Source of the DNA: Bacteroidota bacterium
Lineage (GTDB): Bacteria > Bacteroidota > Bacteroidia > Bacteroidales > F082
Assembly: GCA_016845175.1 (NCBI GenBank)
Contig: JAERTD010000007.1
Coordinates: 36,689-100,688 of the forward strand
Direction of reading: 5' to 3'
Length of the DNA: 64,000 nt
Shown here piece after piece: positions 1-8,618 of the stretch. The notes under the pieces were generated by a model. It was given only the letters and a program-made list of their open reading frames with translations. It did not search any database and was not told the DNA's origin. The translations under genes were made by a program, and so were the position numbers. Numbering within the stretch: position 1 is the stretch's first letter; each line of letters opens with the position of its first letter.

Positions 1-145
1 CGGCATTGTAAAATCGATCGGTCAGCATAAAATATACGGTAGCATTTTTCCAGTCAAACCACGGTTTTTGTTCCTGAATTTGCTTACAGGCAGGGAGTAC
101 AATTATAAAAGCTAACACTACAATTATGGATTTCCATAGGTTCAT
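1..145 (-). CDS. GH13 alpha-amylase-family lipoprotein, 5' fragment
   Basis: Only the first 48 codons lie in the window; the gene runs off the left edge. The N-terminus is a lipoprotein signal peptide with lipobox LPAC (Cys20), so the protein should be lipid-anchored in the cell envelope. It is followed by WKNATVYFMLTDRFYNA, which closely matches the first beta-strand of GH13 alpha-amylase barrels (usual form xVxYxxxxDRFxNG). The ATG at 143-145 has a good -7 box 23 bp upstream. The likely role is hydrolysis of alpha-glucans at the cell surface or in the periplasm. The catalytic residues are outside the window, so the exact specificity cannot be read. Confidence 0.72.
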   Translation of the reverse strand, partial: MNLWKSIIVVLAFIIVLPACKQIQEQKPWFDWKNATVYFMLTDRFYNA

Positions 146-167
146 AACGCACAGGGTTGGTGTGTTT

Positions 168-175
168 CAAAAATA
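168..175 (-). promoter_or_regulatory. Putative -7 box for the GH13 lipoprotein gene
   Basis: On the minus strand this reads TATTTTTG, a perfect match to the Bacteroidota -7 consensus TAnnTTTG, 23 bp before the start codon. The -33 TTTG element is not clear: a TTG lies about 23 bp further upstream. Confidence 0.4.
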
Positions 176-199
176 GGCTAATATTTTGCATGAGTCGCC

Positions 200-234
200 A
201 ATCACCAATTACTAATTACCAATGACTAGTTACC
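200..234. repeat. Degenerate heptamer tandem array, five units
   Basis: There are five consecutive 7-bp units: AATCACC, AATTACT, AATTACC, AATGACT and AGTTACC. The period is exact and the units differ at two or three positions. It lies outside any gene. Confidence 0.75.
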
Positions 235-378
235 CTTTTACTGGCGCGCGAATTCTTCGCATGCCTTCCATCACTTTCCCCTCCTTCAGGGCAGGGTTTA
301 AGTCAATGGTCTAAACAAGAAGTCCAGGTGATGCTTTGCTTAACACTTGACTATGAATTGGACTAGTTGTCAATTACC

Positions 379-420
379 ATTCATCATTCATCATTCATCA
401 TTCTACATTCTACATTCACC
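379..420. repeat. Heptamer tandem array, six units
   Basis: There are six consecutive 7-bp units: ATTCATC three times, ATTCTAC twice and ATTCACC once. The array is preceded by CAATTACC, which matches a unit of the array at 200-234, so the two look related. It is non-coding. Confidence 0.8.
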
Positions 421-439
421 ACCTTCCCTAAATTATTGT

Positions 440-447
440 TATATTTG
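440..447 (+). promoter_or_regulatory. Putative -7 box upstream of the NTF2-like lipoprotein
   Basis: TATATTTG matches TAnnTTTG exactly, about 129 bp before the ATG at 576. No good -33 element is seen at the usual spacing, and the -7 box abuts the heptamer array. Confidence 0.3.
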
Positions 448-575
448 AAGTTATCCAAAATTCAAAGTTGACGAAAGCTGGGGTTGGGCATTGCACACCT
501 ATGCAATATTGAGTAGGTGGAGATTAAGAATTGAATAAGTCAGAGCATACTTTAATAACCTAAATACCAAAAACT

Positions 576-1073
576 ATGAAAAAGATCTTCTTACTAGCAA
601 TGGTAGCCATGATGATTGCCACAGGATGTGAACATGCCATCAGAACTGATGTGGTTGATTTGAAAGCCTCCAAAGAAGCGGTTTTGCAGATAGCAGATGA
701 GTATAAAGCGGCATGGAATGCAGAAGATATTGATGCATTAAACCAAATGATAGCAGATGATGGCCTCTATTGTGGAACCGATCCGTCAGAAGTGCTCGAT
801 AAGGCTGCTTTGCTGGACATGTGGACTACTGCGTTTGCTGATTCAACTGATTATAGCTATCAAATCGATCAGCGGAAAATAAGAATGGCACCCAATGGTA
901 AATCAGCCATTCTCGTAGAACATTTGGTGATCAGTGGTTGGAGTTCCATTCTCCATGTGCGCCAAACCTATCAGATCATAAAAACCGGTGATAGCTGGGG
1001 CATTGACTTTATCAGCTGGGGTTTTATGGTCAAGAATGAAGATGTGGAACACCTCAATAAAGCGCTGGAGTAA
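576..1073 (+). CDS. NTF2-like (SnoaL/DUF4440-type) lipoprotein
   Basis: This 165-residue protein has a lipoprotein signal peptide (residues 1-18, lipobox ATGC, Cys18). A single NTF2-like alpha+beta cone domain follows from about residue 33: a helix with YKAAWNAEDIDALNQMIADD, the shape of SnoaL/DUF4440 proteins, then strands ending in TYQIIKTGDSWGIDFISWG. Family members are small ligand-binding or enzyme folds with very diverse roles, and no catalytic residue can be assigned. It is probably a periplasmic lipid-anchored protein. It stands alone, with non-coding DNA on both sides. Confidence 0.6.
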   Translation: MKKIFLLAMVAMMIATGCEHAIRTDVVDLKASKEAVLQIADEYKAAWNAEDIDALNQMIADDGLYCGTDPSEVLDKAALLDMWTTAFADSTDYSYQIDQRKIRMAPNGKSAILVEHLVISGWSSILHVRQTYQIIKTGDSWGIDFISWGFMVKNEDVEHLNKALE

Positions 1074-1182
1074 ATCCTAACAGTCCTTGTAAATACCCTA
1101 CATTCCAACAGATGAATTAATCTGAAGAGAAAGCCTGTGCCCTCTTCTATTTAGAATTAGTTAAAATCTCTCAACTCATTTT

Positions 1183-1210
1183 TTTGAGGATGATAATTGG
1201 TCTAATTTTG
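1183..1210 (+). promoter_or_regulatory. Putative Bacteroidota promoter for the 1256 lipoprotein
   Basis: A -33 TTTG (1183-1186) and a perfect -7 TAATTTTG (1203-1210) are separated by 16 bp, slightly short of the usual 19-21 bp. The -7 box lies 45 bp before the ATG at 1256. Confidence 0.4.
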
Positions 1211-1255
1211 GATTAATAATAACCCAATTTATTAATCTAAAAACAACACAAGATC

Positions 1256-1738
1256 ATGAATCAGACTTTATTGAAATTTGCATCAGCATTGCTGGTTGTA
1301 TTACTTATTGTGGGTATTTGCTCGTGTTCAAAAGATGATGACGGAAACCCGGAAACAGAATCAGATAAAATCACCCTTATAGTGGATGGCGTAGCCTATG
1401 AATCCTTTCTCATTCAGAATACCGATGTGGGTTTTGGTTTAACGGTAATTGGATCCTTTAGTGATGCACAACATATAATGGGTTTGATGTTTGAATCAGA
1501 AGTTACCGAAGGGGAACACGATTTGTCAGAATCCTCTGCTTATGGTGTTTTATGGGATGTGGTTCATTCCACCTATAATATTGAAAGGTTTACTTCTGAA
1601 TCAGGGAGCCTGACTGTAGAAGAATACAACGCGGAAACAGGCAAATTAAAAGGAACCTTTAATGCTGTTTGCACTTCTATGAATAACAGCAACAACAAAG
1701 TTACCATAAGTAGTGGCACTTTTGTGGTGTTCTTGTAG
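1256..1738 (+). CDS. Lipoprotein of unknown function
   Basis: This 160-residue protein has a lipoprotein signal peptide ending at GICSC (Cys22 or Cys24) and then an acidic linker, SKDDDGNPETES, typical of Bacteroidota lipoproteins exported to the surface. The rest is predicted mainly beta: TLIVDGVAYES, then alternating hydrophobic strands ending SGTFVVFL. No catalytic motif or named domain was recognised. The general shape recalls small Bacteroidota lipoproteins that begin with a short ligand-binding beta-sandwich, but that is only an impression. It has its own promoter and converges with the Crp/Fnr gene. Confidence 0.55.
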   Translation: MNQTLLKFASALLVVLLIVGICSCSKDDDGNPETESDKITLIVDGVAYESFLIQNTDVGFGLTVIGSFSDAQHIMGLMFESEVTEGEHDLSESSAYGVLWDVVHSTYNIERFTSESGSLTVEEYNAETGKLKGTFNAVCTSMNNSNNKVTISSGTFVVFL

Positions 1739-1759
1739 TCAATTTCTCGCTTTAATGGG

Positions 1760-2428
1760 TTAAGAGAGACATTGCTTTAAGGCTTCCATATCCAAAATGG
1801 TAATTCTCTTGGCTTCTATCCTGACAACGCCTTCATGGCTGAGTTCATTAATCGTACGGCTTAATGAGGGTCGTGTGACTCCAAACAGCTCGGCTAACTG
1901 GGTTTGTGATTGGGGCAGCAGAACGGTTTGCTTGTGCTGGCGCTTATAAAGGTTTAACAGATAATGGGCCACCTTTGCCTTGATGGTTTTAAGGTTCAGG
2001 AAATTGATTTTTCTTGTCAGAAATTGTGTTTGGTTGGAAATCAGGTTGAGGAAATTCAACTGAAGCTGATCATTCTTAAGTAAGGTATTCAGAAAATCAT
2101 CTCTGTTGATGGCCATGATTTCACAATCGGTGTTGGCAAAAATGGAAACCGGGTAATGGTTCATATTACCAAATAGAAAGCCTGGAGCCAACAGTCGTGG
2201 TGCCTCTATATCAGTAATTTTAATGGACTTACCATTAAAATCGGACATTTCATTTTTCACAGCGCCAGAAAGAAGGATTAACTGTTGTATGACTTTATCC
2301 TGAGCATACACAACCACCTGGTTTTTCTTATACTTTTTCAGCTGAAAATGAAAACTGCCGATGCATTCCTTCTTTTCATTTTCAGTCATATCCTTGAACA
2401 GACTGCTTCTGGTTAGTATATTGATCAT
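1760..2428 (-). CDS. Crp/Fnr-family transcriptional regulator, probable HcpR/NnrR-type
   Basis: This 222-residue DNA-binding protein has an N-terminal cyclic-nucleotide-binding-like sensor domain (about 1-125), a dimerisation helix and a C-terminal winged helix with QTQLAELFGVTRPSLSRTINEL as the HTH. No Cys cluster of the FNR [4Fe-4S] type is seen, so a heme or nitrosative-stress sensor of the HcpR/Dnr kind fits better. I chose ATG 2426-2428 (MINILTRS) rather than an upstream ATG at 2468-2470, because the upstream one falls inside a perfect 16-bp palindrome that is the likely operator. It is divergent from hcp and nrfHA, which points to control of nitrite/NO response genes. Confidence 0.8.
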   Translation of the reverse strand: MINILTRSSLFKDMTENEKKECIGSFHFQLKKYKKNQVVVYAQDKVIQQLILLSGAVKNEMSDFNGKSIKITDIEAPRLLAPGFLFGNMNHYPVSIFANTDCEIMAINRDDFLNTLLKNDQLQLNFLNLISNQTQFLTRKINFLNLKTIKAKVAHYLLNLYKRQHKQTVLLPQSQTQLAELFGVTRPSLSRTINELSHEGVVRIEAKRITILDMEALKQCLS

Positions 2429-2462
2429 TTTTTTTGCCACAAAACTAAAATATTTATGCTTG

Positions 2463-2478
2463 TGTAACATATGTTACA
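2463..2478. promoter_or_regulatory. Perfect 16-bp palindrome, probable Crp/Fnr operator
   Basis: TGTAACATATGTTACA is identical to its own reverse complement. The TGTnAC...GTnACA form is that of Crp/Fnr-superfamily binding sites. It lies 34 bp upstream of the regulator start and 86 bp upstream of hcp. Its centre (2470.5) is about 42 bp before the transcription start expected from the -7-like box at 2501-2508, which is the classical class-II activator position. Confidence 0.7.
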
Positions 2479-2500
2479 TCTATTTCGGACTTTAAGTACT

Positions 2501-2508
2501 TTAATTTG
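2501..2508 (+). promoter_or_regulatory. Putative -7 element of the hcp promoter
   Basis: TTAATTTG differs from TAnnTTTG at one position. There is no good -33 TTTG, as expected for an activator-dependent promoter with the palindrome at 2463-2478 next to it. Confidence 0.4.
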
Positions 2509-2564
2509 CAGTATCAAATTATCAAGAGTATTAAATAGAGTGTAAATCACAAAAAAATACAAAA

Positions 2565-4220
2565 ATGAGCATGTTTTGTTATCAGTGTCAGGAAGCAGCC
2601 AAAGGCATAGGCTGTACAATAAAAGGAGTATGTGGAAAAGATGATGCCGTGTCGAATCTTCAGGATTTGTTGGTATTTGTTACCAAAGGTGTTTCCATAT
2701 TGGCCGATATTGGATATAAAAATAAAGTGAGGATTGAAAAGGCGGATACCTATGTATTTGAGGCCTTGTTCACCACAATTACCAATGCCAATTTCGACAA
2801 CAAAGCCATCATCGATAAGATCAAAGAAGGATTTGCTGTTAGGGAATTGGTTAAAGCCGAATTACAGGTAAAAGGGGTTGGAGTACCTCAGGATCTTCAC
2901 AGCAGCACCCGTTGGATGGGAACAGAAGATGAGTTTGATGCCAAAGCTTTAAAAGTAGGTATCATGATGACAGCCAACGAAGACATCAGATCTCTTAGAG
3001 AATTATTGGTTTATGGATTAAAGGGAATGGCTGCCTATGCAGAGCATGCGGCTAATTTGGGTTTCAACAATGAAGAAGTATTTAAATTTATGCACCGTGG
3101 TTTGGCTGCCACTACAGAAGAGCTTTCTGCAGATGAACTGGTAGCTCTGGTCCTGGAATGCGGAAAATTTGGTGTGGATGTTATGGCCCTGCTCGACAAT
3201 GCCAATACCAAAACCTATGGCAATCCTGAAATCACTGAGGTGAATTTGGGTGTCAGAAACAAACCAGGTATTCTGATCTCAGGTCATGACCTGAAAGATA
3301 TGGAAGCCCTGCTCAAACAAACCGAAGGCACTGGCGTGGATGTGTATACACACAGTGAAATGCTTCCCGCCCATTATTATCCTGCCTTTAAAAAATACGA
3401 ACATTTTGTAGGTAATTATGGCAATGCCTGGTGGCAACAAAAAGAAGAATTTACCTCATTCAACGGTCCTATCTTATTTACCACCAACTGTATTGTTCCT
3501 CCTTCAAAATCAGCAAGCTATATTGATAGGATTTATACAACGGGTTCATCAGGACTTACAGGAGCCATCCATATTGAAGCCAATGAAAACGGTGAAAAAG
3601 ATTTTTCAGCCCTCATCAAGCATGCCAAAACATGTGAAGCGCCCATTGAAATTGAGACAGGAAAAATCGTAGGTGGTTTTGCACACAATCAGGTGTTGGC
3701 CTTAGCCGATAAAGTTGTGGATGCAGTAAAAACAGGAGCCATTAAAAAGTTCTTTGTGATGGCCGGTTGTGATGGCAGAATGAAAGGACGTGATTACTAT
3801 ACTGATTTTGCCCAGGAATTACCAGATGATACTGTAATCCTAACCGCAGGTTGTGCCAAATACCGCTACAACAAACTTGAGTTGGGCGATATTGGCGGCA
3901 TACCACGAGTGCTTGATGCCGGACAGTGTAACGACTCCTATTCTTTGGCCGTCATTGCCTTGAAACTGAAAGAAGTCTTTGAACTGAATGACATCAATGA
4001 TTTACCCATAGTTTATAATATCGCATGGTATGAGCAGAAGGCAGTTATTGTTTTATTAGCCTTGTTATACCTGGGGGTGAAAGATATCCATTTGGGACCC
4101 ACATTGCCTGCTTTCTTATCACCTAATGTGGCCAATGTTTTGGTGGAGAATTTTGGAATTTCCGGTATCGGAACCGTCGAAGAAGACCTGGAAAAACATT
4201 TGGATAAACAAATAGCCTAA
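2565..4220 (+). CDS. hcp: Hybrid cluster protein (hydroxylamine reductase / NO reductase)
   Basis: This cytoplasmic iron-sulfur-oxygen enzyme has been assigned hydroxylamine reduction and, more recently, NO detoxification. It has 551 residues, the normal length. The N-terminal cluster motif is C5-X2-C8-X8-C17-X5-C23, the spacing of the [4Fe-4S] type found in strict anaerobes. All hybrid-cluster ligands are visible: H241 (SGHDL), E265 (HSEM), C309 (TTNC), C402 (AGCDGR), C430 (AGCAKYR), C455 (AGQCND), E490 and K492 (WYEQKA). It lies opposite a Crp/Fnr gene with a palindromic operator between them, and upstream of nrfHA, so the group looks like a nitrite/NO stress module. Confidence 0.96.
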   Translation: MSMFCYQCQEAAKGIGCTIKGVCGKDDAVSNLQDLLVFVTKGVSILADIGYKNKVRIEKADTYVFEALFTTITNANFDNKAIIDKIKEGFAVRELVKAELQVKGVGVPQDLHSSTRWMGTEDEFDAKALKVGIMMTANEDIRSLRELLVYGLKGMAAYAEHAANLGFNNEEVFKFMHRGLAATTEELSADELVALVLECGKFGVDVMALLDNANTKTYGNPEITEVNLGVRNKPGILISGHDLKDMEALLKQTEGTGVDVYTHSEMLPAHYYPAFKKYEHFVGNYGNAWWQQKEEFTSFNGPILFTTNCIVPPSKSASYIDRIYTTGSSGLTGAIHIEANENGEKDFSALIKHAKTCEAPIEIETGKIVGGFAHNQVLALADKVVDAVKTGAIKKFFVMAGCDGRMKGRDYYTDFAQELPDDTVILTAGCAKYRYNKLELGDIGGIPRVLDAGQCNDSYSLAVIALKLKEVFELNDINDLPIVYNIAWYEQKAVIVLLALLYLGVKDIHLGPTLPAFLSPNVANVLVENFGISGIGTVEEDLEKHLDKQIA

Positions 4221-4225
4221 TCAGA

Positions 4226-4260
4226 GGTAGTCTCTGCAACTTATTGTTGCAGAGACTACC
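4226..4260 (+). terminator. Strong hairpin between hcp and nrfH
   Basis: A perfect 15-bp stem (GGTAGTCTCTGCAAC and its complement) with loop TTATT begins 5 bp after the hcp stop. The downstream sequence CTTATTTAG is only partly T-rich, so it may be a terminator, an mRNA stabiliser or an attenuating element that sets the hcp:nrf ratio. Confidence 0.6.
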
Positions 4261-4304
4261 CTTATTTAGAATGATTAAAAAAAGCTTCTTTAGTATCTTG
4301 CGAT

Positions 4305-4892
4305 ATGATTCTACACAACATTATAAAGATTACTACTCCTCCCGATAACTGGAAGCCTTTTGTGATCCTGTTATCGGGGGTATTACTGGGTCTTTTCCTT
4401 TTTACGGCTTACGTTTCCAAAGCCCCATCCTATTTATCTGATGATCCGGAAACCTGCATCAACTGCCATATTATGGTACCGCAGTATAAAACCTGGACTC
4501 AGAGCTCACACCGTCAATGGGCCAATTGTAATGATTGTCATGTGCCACATAATAATTTGGCCAACAAATATTATTTTAAGGCAAAGGATGGCCTGCGTCA
4601 CGCCACGATTTTTACCATGCGAGCCGAACCACAGGTCATTCAAATGCATGAAGCCGGACAGGAAGTGGTGCAAAACAACTGTATCCGTTGCCACGAAAAG
4701 GTATTAACCGACCATAAATCTTACCGACATAATAAAGAACTCTTTGTACATAAAACAGACCGGCAGTGTTGGGAGTGCCATCGTGAGGTGCCACATGGAA
4801 GAGTTAAAAGCTTAAATAGTACACCCAATGCACGGGCACCACTGCCAAGCAGTACAGTACCCGAATGGTTAAAAAAATTACGCAAAAATTAA
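4305..4892 (+). CDS. nrfH: Cytochrome c nitrite reductase small subunit NrfH
   Basis: NrfH is the membrane tetraheme quinol dehydrogenase that passes electrons from menaquinol to NrfA. The 195-residue protein has one N-terminal transmembrane helix (about 18-38) and four heme motifs: CINCHIM (C51), CNDCH (C75), CIRCH and CWECH. The CxxCHxM form of the first motif is the NrfH signature, where the Met serves as heme ligand. Later His residues (KSYRH, VPHGR) supply distal ligands. nrfA begins 20 bp after its stop, so the two are co-transcribed. It is periplasm-facing and anchored in the inner membrane. Confidence 0.95.
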   Translation: MILHNIIKITTPPDNWKPFVILLSGVLLGLFLFTAYVSKAPSYLSDDPETCINCHIMVPQYKTWTQSSHRQWANCNDCHVPHNNLANKYYFKAKDGLRHATIFTMRAEPQVIQMHEAGQEVVQNNCIRCHEKVLTDHKSYRHNKELFVHKTDRQCWECHREVPHGRVKSLNSTPNARAPLPSSTVPEWLKKLRKN

Positions 4893-4912
4893 ATAATTAA
4901 ATACAAAAGAAA

Positions 4913-6427
4913 ATGAGGCCTTTACGTACATTAATTAATGAAAAACCTGCCATTGGATGGTTGTTATTCTTTGTTACGATAATAGTTGTCTTCCTGATTG
5001 GTATATTGGCGTCTTCTGTGATTGAGAGAAGAACTGAAGCAGTTTATGCCTATTCTCCAAAAGTTGAATTGGACGAGTGGGAAGCTAATAATGCGGAATG
5101 GGGGAAATTCTTCCCAAGGGAGTATCAGTCCTATATGAAAACTTCCGACACTAGTTTTAGAAGTAAGTATAATGGGGCGGCAACTATCGATATGCTCGAG
5201 GTTGACCCACGATTGGTCGTTTTATGGGCTGGTTATGGTTTTGCGAAAGATTATAATCAGGGACGAGGCCACGCCTATGCAGTGGAAGATTTAAGAAATA
5301 GTTTGCGTTCAGGAGCGCCAGTTGGTGACAAGAAAAGCCCCATGCCAAACACCTGCTGGTCTTGTAAAAGTCCTGATGTTCCACGCCTGATGAAAGAGAA
5401 TGGCATAGCCAACTTTTATAAGGGTAGCTGGGATGAACTGGGACCAGAAGTACATAGCCCCATTGGTTGTGCTGATTGTCATGATGAGGTGACCATGAAC
5501 CTGCAAATATCAAGACCTGCACTGATAGAAGCCTTCGAACGTATGGGTAAAGACATCAACAAAGCTTCACATCAGGAAATGAGAAGTCTGGTATGTGCCC
5601 AGTGTCATGTGGAGTACTATTTCAATAAGAAGACTCCTGTAGAAGGCGTACCTTATTTAACTTTCCCATGGGATAAAGGCATGTCAGCTGAAGATATGGA
5701 AGCCTACTATGATGAGATTAATTTTAAGGACTGGACACATAAACTGTCTAAAGCACCTATGTTGAAAGCACAGCATCCGGGTTATGAAGTATTCCTGACC
5801 GGTGTTCATGCATCAAGAGGGGTGTCATGTGCAGATTGCCATATGCCTTATAAAAGTGAAGGCGGTCAGAAATTTACTGACCACCACATCCAGAGTCCTT
5901 TGAATAATGTTGCCAATTCTTGCCAGGTTTGTCATAGGGAGGAAACAGGCCGTCTGATTGCTGATGTGTACGAACGTCAGGACAGAATTATTGAAAACAG
6001 AGATAAGCTCGAGGAATTATTGGTTAGAGCGCATGTTGAGGCAAAAACAGCCTGGGACAAAGGTGCTACAGAAGAGCAGATGCAGCAGGCATTGGTGCAT
6101 ATTCGTCATGCCCAGTGGCGTTGGGATTATGCAGCAGCCAGTCATGGAGGTTCCTTCCATTCACCTGTTGAAACCAGCCGTGTTATCGGTACAGGAATTG
6201 TTAAGGCACAGGAAGCCCGTTTGGAACTGAGCAGAATATTGGCCAGCCTTGGGTTTAATGAGGAAGTGCCTTATCCCGATATTGAAACAAAAGCCAAAGC
6301 ACAAGCCTTTATTGGTCTGCCCATGGATAAAATGAACCAGGAAAAACAGGTATTTAAAGAAACTGTTGCCCCTGAATGGGTAAAATCCTATTTGGAAAAG
6401 TATCAAGGTGAATCCCTGAAAGAATAG
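4913..6427 (+). CDS. nrfA: Ammonia-forming cytochrome c nitrite reductase NrfA
   Basis: This periplasmic pentaheme enzyme reduces nitrite to ammonium with six electrons, and also reduces NO and hydroxylamine. The 504-residue protein has an N-terminal signal anchor (about 16-34). The active-site heme motif is CWSCK (C148, with the diagnostic lysine ligand), followed by CADCH (C186), CAQCH (C228), CADCH (C306) and CQVCH (C337). Segments HVEYYF (calcium-site residues) and DKG match conserved NrfA features. It forms an operon with nrfH. Together with hcp upstream it would give dissimilatory nitrite ammonification plus removal of the NO by-product. Confidence 0.97.
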   Translation: MRPLRTLINEKPAIGWLLFFVTIIVVFLIGILASSVIERRTEAVYAYSPKVELDEWEANNAEWGKFFPREYQSYMKTSDTSFRSKYNGAATIDMLEVDPRLVVLWAGYGFAKDYNQGRGHAYAVEDLRNSLRSGAPVGDKKSPMPNTCWSCKSPDVPRLMKENGIANFYKGSWDELGPEVHSPIGCADCHDEVTMNLQISRPALIEAFERMGKDINKASHQEMRSLVCAQCHVEYYFNKKTPVEGVPYLTFPWDKGMSAEDMEAYYDEINFKDWTHKLSKAPMLKAQHPGYEVFLTGVHASRGVSCADCHMPYKSEGGQKFTDHHIQSPLNNVANSCQVCHREETGRLIADVYERQDRIIENRDKLEELLVRAHVEAKTAWDKGATEEQMQQALVHIRHAQWRWDYAAASHGGSFHSPVETSRVIGTGIVKAQEARLELSRILASLGFNEEVPYPDIETKAKAQAFIGLPMDKMNQEKQVFKETVAPEWVKSYLEKYQGESLKE

Positions 6428-6453
6428 GGATAAACCAAAGGCCTTATCACATT

Positions 6454-6491
6454 ACAAACCCCTGCAGGATTATTCTCTTGCAGGGGTTTGT
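6454..6491 (+). terminator. Rho-independent-type hairpin after nrfA
   Basis: A perfect 13-bp stem ACAAACCCCTGCA / TGCAGGGGTTTGT with a 12-nt loop lies 27 bp after the nrfA stop and is followed by TAGTTATGATTTG. It most likely ends the nrfHA transcript. Confidence 0.7.
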
Positions 6492-6564
6492 TAGTTATGA
6501 TTTGCTACAACTATTATAGGCTGTCACTTGGTTTTCCTGTGGAATTAGTTTGTACATTTAATAC

Positions 6565-8466
6565 ATGAATTTGCTAATCAAAAGCATGCGTGCTCATGTT
6601 ATGGTATGTGTTTCCCTCCTGTCCTTAGGACTGTTGTTGCTGCCTCCCTTATCATTGGATGCCAAAATCTACTATGTGGATAAAAACCATCCTCTGGCCA
6701 GTGATGACAATCCAGGCACTGAAAATGAACCCTTCCTGAGTGTTCAAATGGGAATAAATTCTGCTGGACTGAGGGATACCGTGTTTATTAAAAAGGGCAT
6801 TTATCAATTGGATGGATTTACCAAAGAGCTGAGTCAGCCCATAAGCATTATTGGAGAGGATAAATATGAAACGGTTCTGGATAGTATGGGAACACTGCAT
6901 ATCATCGGGACTACCTACGATCATATGGTCAACATGAGCCAGCTTAAGTTTACAAATTATGAGCGTACTATTTTTAACTTCAAGGTAAATGAAGGTTCTG
7001 TACTTGATGGTGTGGATATTTCAGATTGTATTTTTGGTAAGGTTGAACGTAACAAAAAAACGAGACTGTTGTTGGCACGCTATGATGTATCACCGGCTGC
7101 AGGGGTGCGTAATATCTCGATCACGAATTGTGATTTTCTTGGCTTGAAGGCTCCAGGTGTAAAATATATATATCTGTACCAGGGCATCATTAAAAATATC
7201 AATATCTCAAATAATAACTTCTATAATCTAATCTCGAATTCGGATACCAGAGGAGCAACAGCCATTCAAATTGGCGAAAATGCTAATCTGTTAACCACCC
7301 ATAATGTGTTGATTTCCGGTAACTATTTTGATACGATAGTGGCCTCAACTGAGGGAGAGATTGAGACCCATGCAATTCTTGTCTATGGTGACAGCATACG
7401 AATTATTAGTAATGCGATCAAGGAAATGAATCCGGGAACAGATCATGAAGGCATTTATATGAAGGGACGTTATTCTTTGATTGAAGATAATGTATTGATC
7501 AATGCTACTTCTCACCATGGTGCCATTGCCATCAAAGGCTCCGGAAAGAGTTTTTTTGATACCATCAGAGGCAACAGAATGCAAAGCACACAGTCGGGAA
7601 GGGGTATTTACACTGCCGGACCTGAAAGTGTGGTAATTGAGGACAACTATGTGAAGAACACCTCAGATAGTTCTACCAATGGATTATACATTTATGCAGC
7701 CAATAATTCAGCATGCTATATAAACAATAACTATTCACAGGGAAAAGGTGCAGCTGCCTATTTGCATGATGTGGGGGGAGGTGAGTTGACTAATAATACC
7801 TTGATTTCATACGAGAGTCTGCCCTACAAATTGGCAGGAAGCAGCAATAACATCATGATTAATGCTAATCTTACCTATGAGGGCTGGCCGGTAGATTCGC
7901 CCAATGCCATGGCAAACACTGATGTCCTGGAAGGATATGCTCCTTTGACAGTTTCATTTGATGGTAGTGCCTCACAAGATCCCAATGGCATTATCGATAG
8001 TTATGAATGGAACTTCCACGATGGGAATACATCCAATGCCATTTCACCCACACATATCTACCATGAGAAAAGAACTTATGTGGCTACATTAATCGTGACA
8101 GACCAGGATGGGTTTAAAGATATGACTCATATAACTATTAAAGTTATAGGCGATGAATTACCGGTACATATTACTCCAAGCCCTGAAATCGGGGAGGATC
8201 ATTTGCTTAGAGCCTATCCAAATCCATTTGATCAATCCATAAACCTGAGCGTTAACCTTGTCAGTGAAACAAGGGTTCGTGTGCATATTGTTGACCTGAC
8301 AGGGAGATTGGTAAGCAAACTCAAGGATGAAAACCTGCCACTAGGTGAACATAAGATCCGTTGGGATGGGAGGGGCGATTCGGAAAATGAAGTAACACCC
8401 GGGATATATCTGGTGAAGGCTCGCCTCGGAAATAGCATCCAAATCTTACGAATCATTAAGTATTAA
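6565..8466 (+). CDS. Secreted parallel beta-helix protein with PKD and T9SS sorting domains
   Basis: The 633-residue protein has an N-terminal signal peptide (hydrophobic stretch about 12-32, cleavage near SLDAK). From YYVDKNHPLASDDNPGT (about 36-52) it shows the start typical of secreted right-handed beta-helix proteins such as polysaccharide lyases. Repeated strand-Asn turns follow (ISNNNFYN, ISGNYFDT, IEDNYVKN). A PKD domain occupies about 450-530 (SFDGSASQDPNG...YEWNFHDG). The C-terminus (about 550-633, YPNPFDQSINLSV...GIYLVKARLG) is a type-A T9SS sorting domain, so it should be exported across the outer membrane and anchored. Polysaccharide binding or cleavage is likely; no lyase catalytic residue can be named. 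It is monocistronic. Confidence 0.75.
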   Translation: MNLLIKSMRAHVMVCVSLLSLGLLLLPPLSLDAKIYYVDKNHPLASDDNPGTENEPFLSVQMGINSAGLRDTVFIKKGIYQLDGFTKELSQPISIIGEDKYETVLDSMGTLHIIGTTYDHMVNMSQLKFTNYERTIFNFKVNEGSVLDGVDISDCIFGKVERNKKTRLLLARYDVSPAAGVRNISITNCDFLGLKAPGVKYIYLYQGIIKNINISNNNFYNLISNSDTRGATAIQIGENANLLTTHNVLISGNYFDTIVASTEGEIETHAILVYGDSIRIISNAIKEMNPGTDHEGIYMKGRYSLIEDNVLINATSHHGAIAIKGSGKSFFDTIRGNRMQSTQSGRGIYTAGPESVVIEDNYVKNTSDSSTNGLYIYAANNSACYINNNYSQGKGAAAYLHDVGGGELTNNTLISYESLPYKLAGSSNNIMINANLTYEGWPVDSPNAMANTDVLEGYAPLTVSFDGSASQDPNGIIDSYEWNFHDGNTSNAISPTHIYHEKRTYVATLIVTDQDGFKDMTHITIKVIGDELPVHITPSPEIGEDHLLRAYPNPFDQSINLSVNLVSETRVRVHIVDLTGRLVSKLKDENLPLGEHKIRWDGRGDSENEVTPGIYLVKARLGNSIQILRIIKY

Positions 8467-8618
8467 TAATTAGTGCTTGAAGGCCTAAGCCGGATAACAA
8501 TCATTTCTTATTTTTAACCCAAGCCAGGGATCACTCAGGTAATGATACTTGATAGAATTCAGAAGCCTTTGCCCGGGAAATACAATTTGTAATTATTAGA
8601 ACCTATATACCTAAAGAA

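Larger units (their letters stand above)
146..575. other. Non-coding intergenic region with heptamer arrays
   Basis: This 430-bp stretch separates the divergent GH13 lipoprotein and the NTF2-like lipoprotein. No convincing reading frame is present. It holds two arrays of degenerate 7-bp tandem repeats (200-234 and 379-420), a -7 box for each flanking gene, and a short inverted repeat ATTGCA-N6-TGCAAT at 490-507 that could be an operator. Confidence 0.6.

Noticed and set aside
379..420. CRISPR-like array
   Set aside because: The units are 7 bp and directly adjacent, with no spacers and no cas genes nearby.
2425..2619. Minus-strand open frame spanning the hcp promoter and start
   Set aside because: It overlaps the operator palindrome and the hcp start, has no ribosome site and shows no family resemblance.
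4261..4304. Second Crp/Fnr palindrome before nrfH
   Set aside because: No TGTnAC or GTnACA arms occur in this interval.
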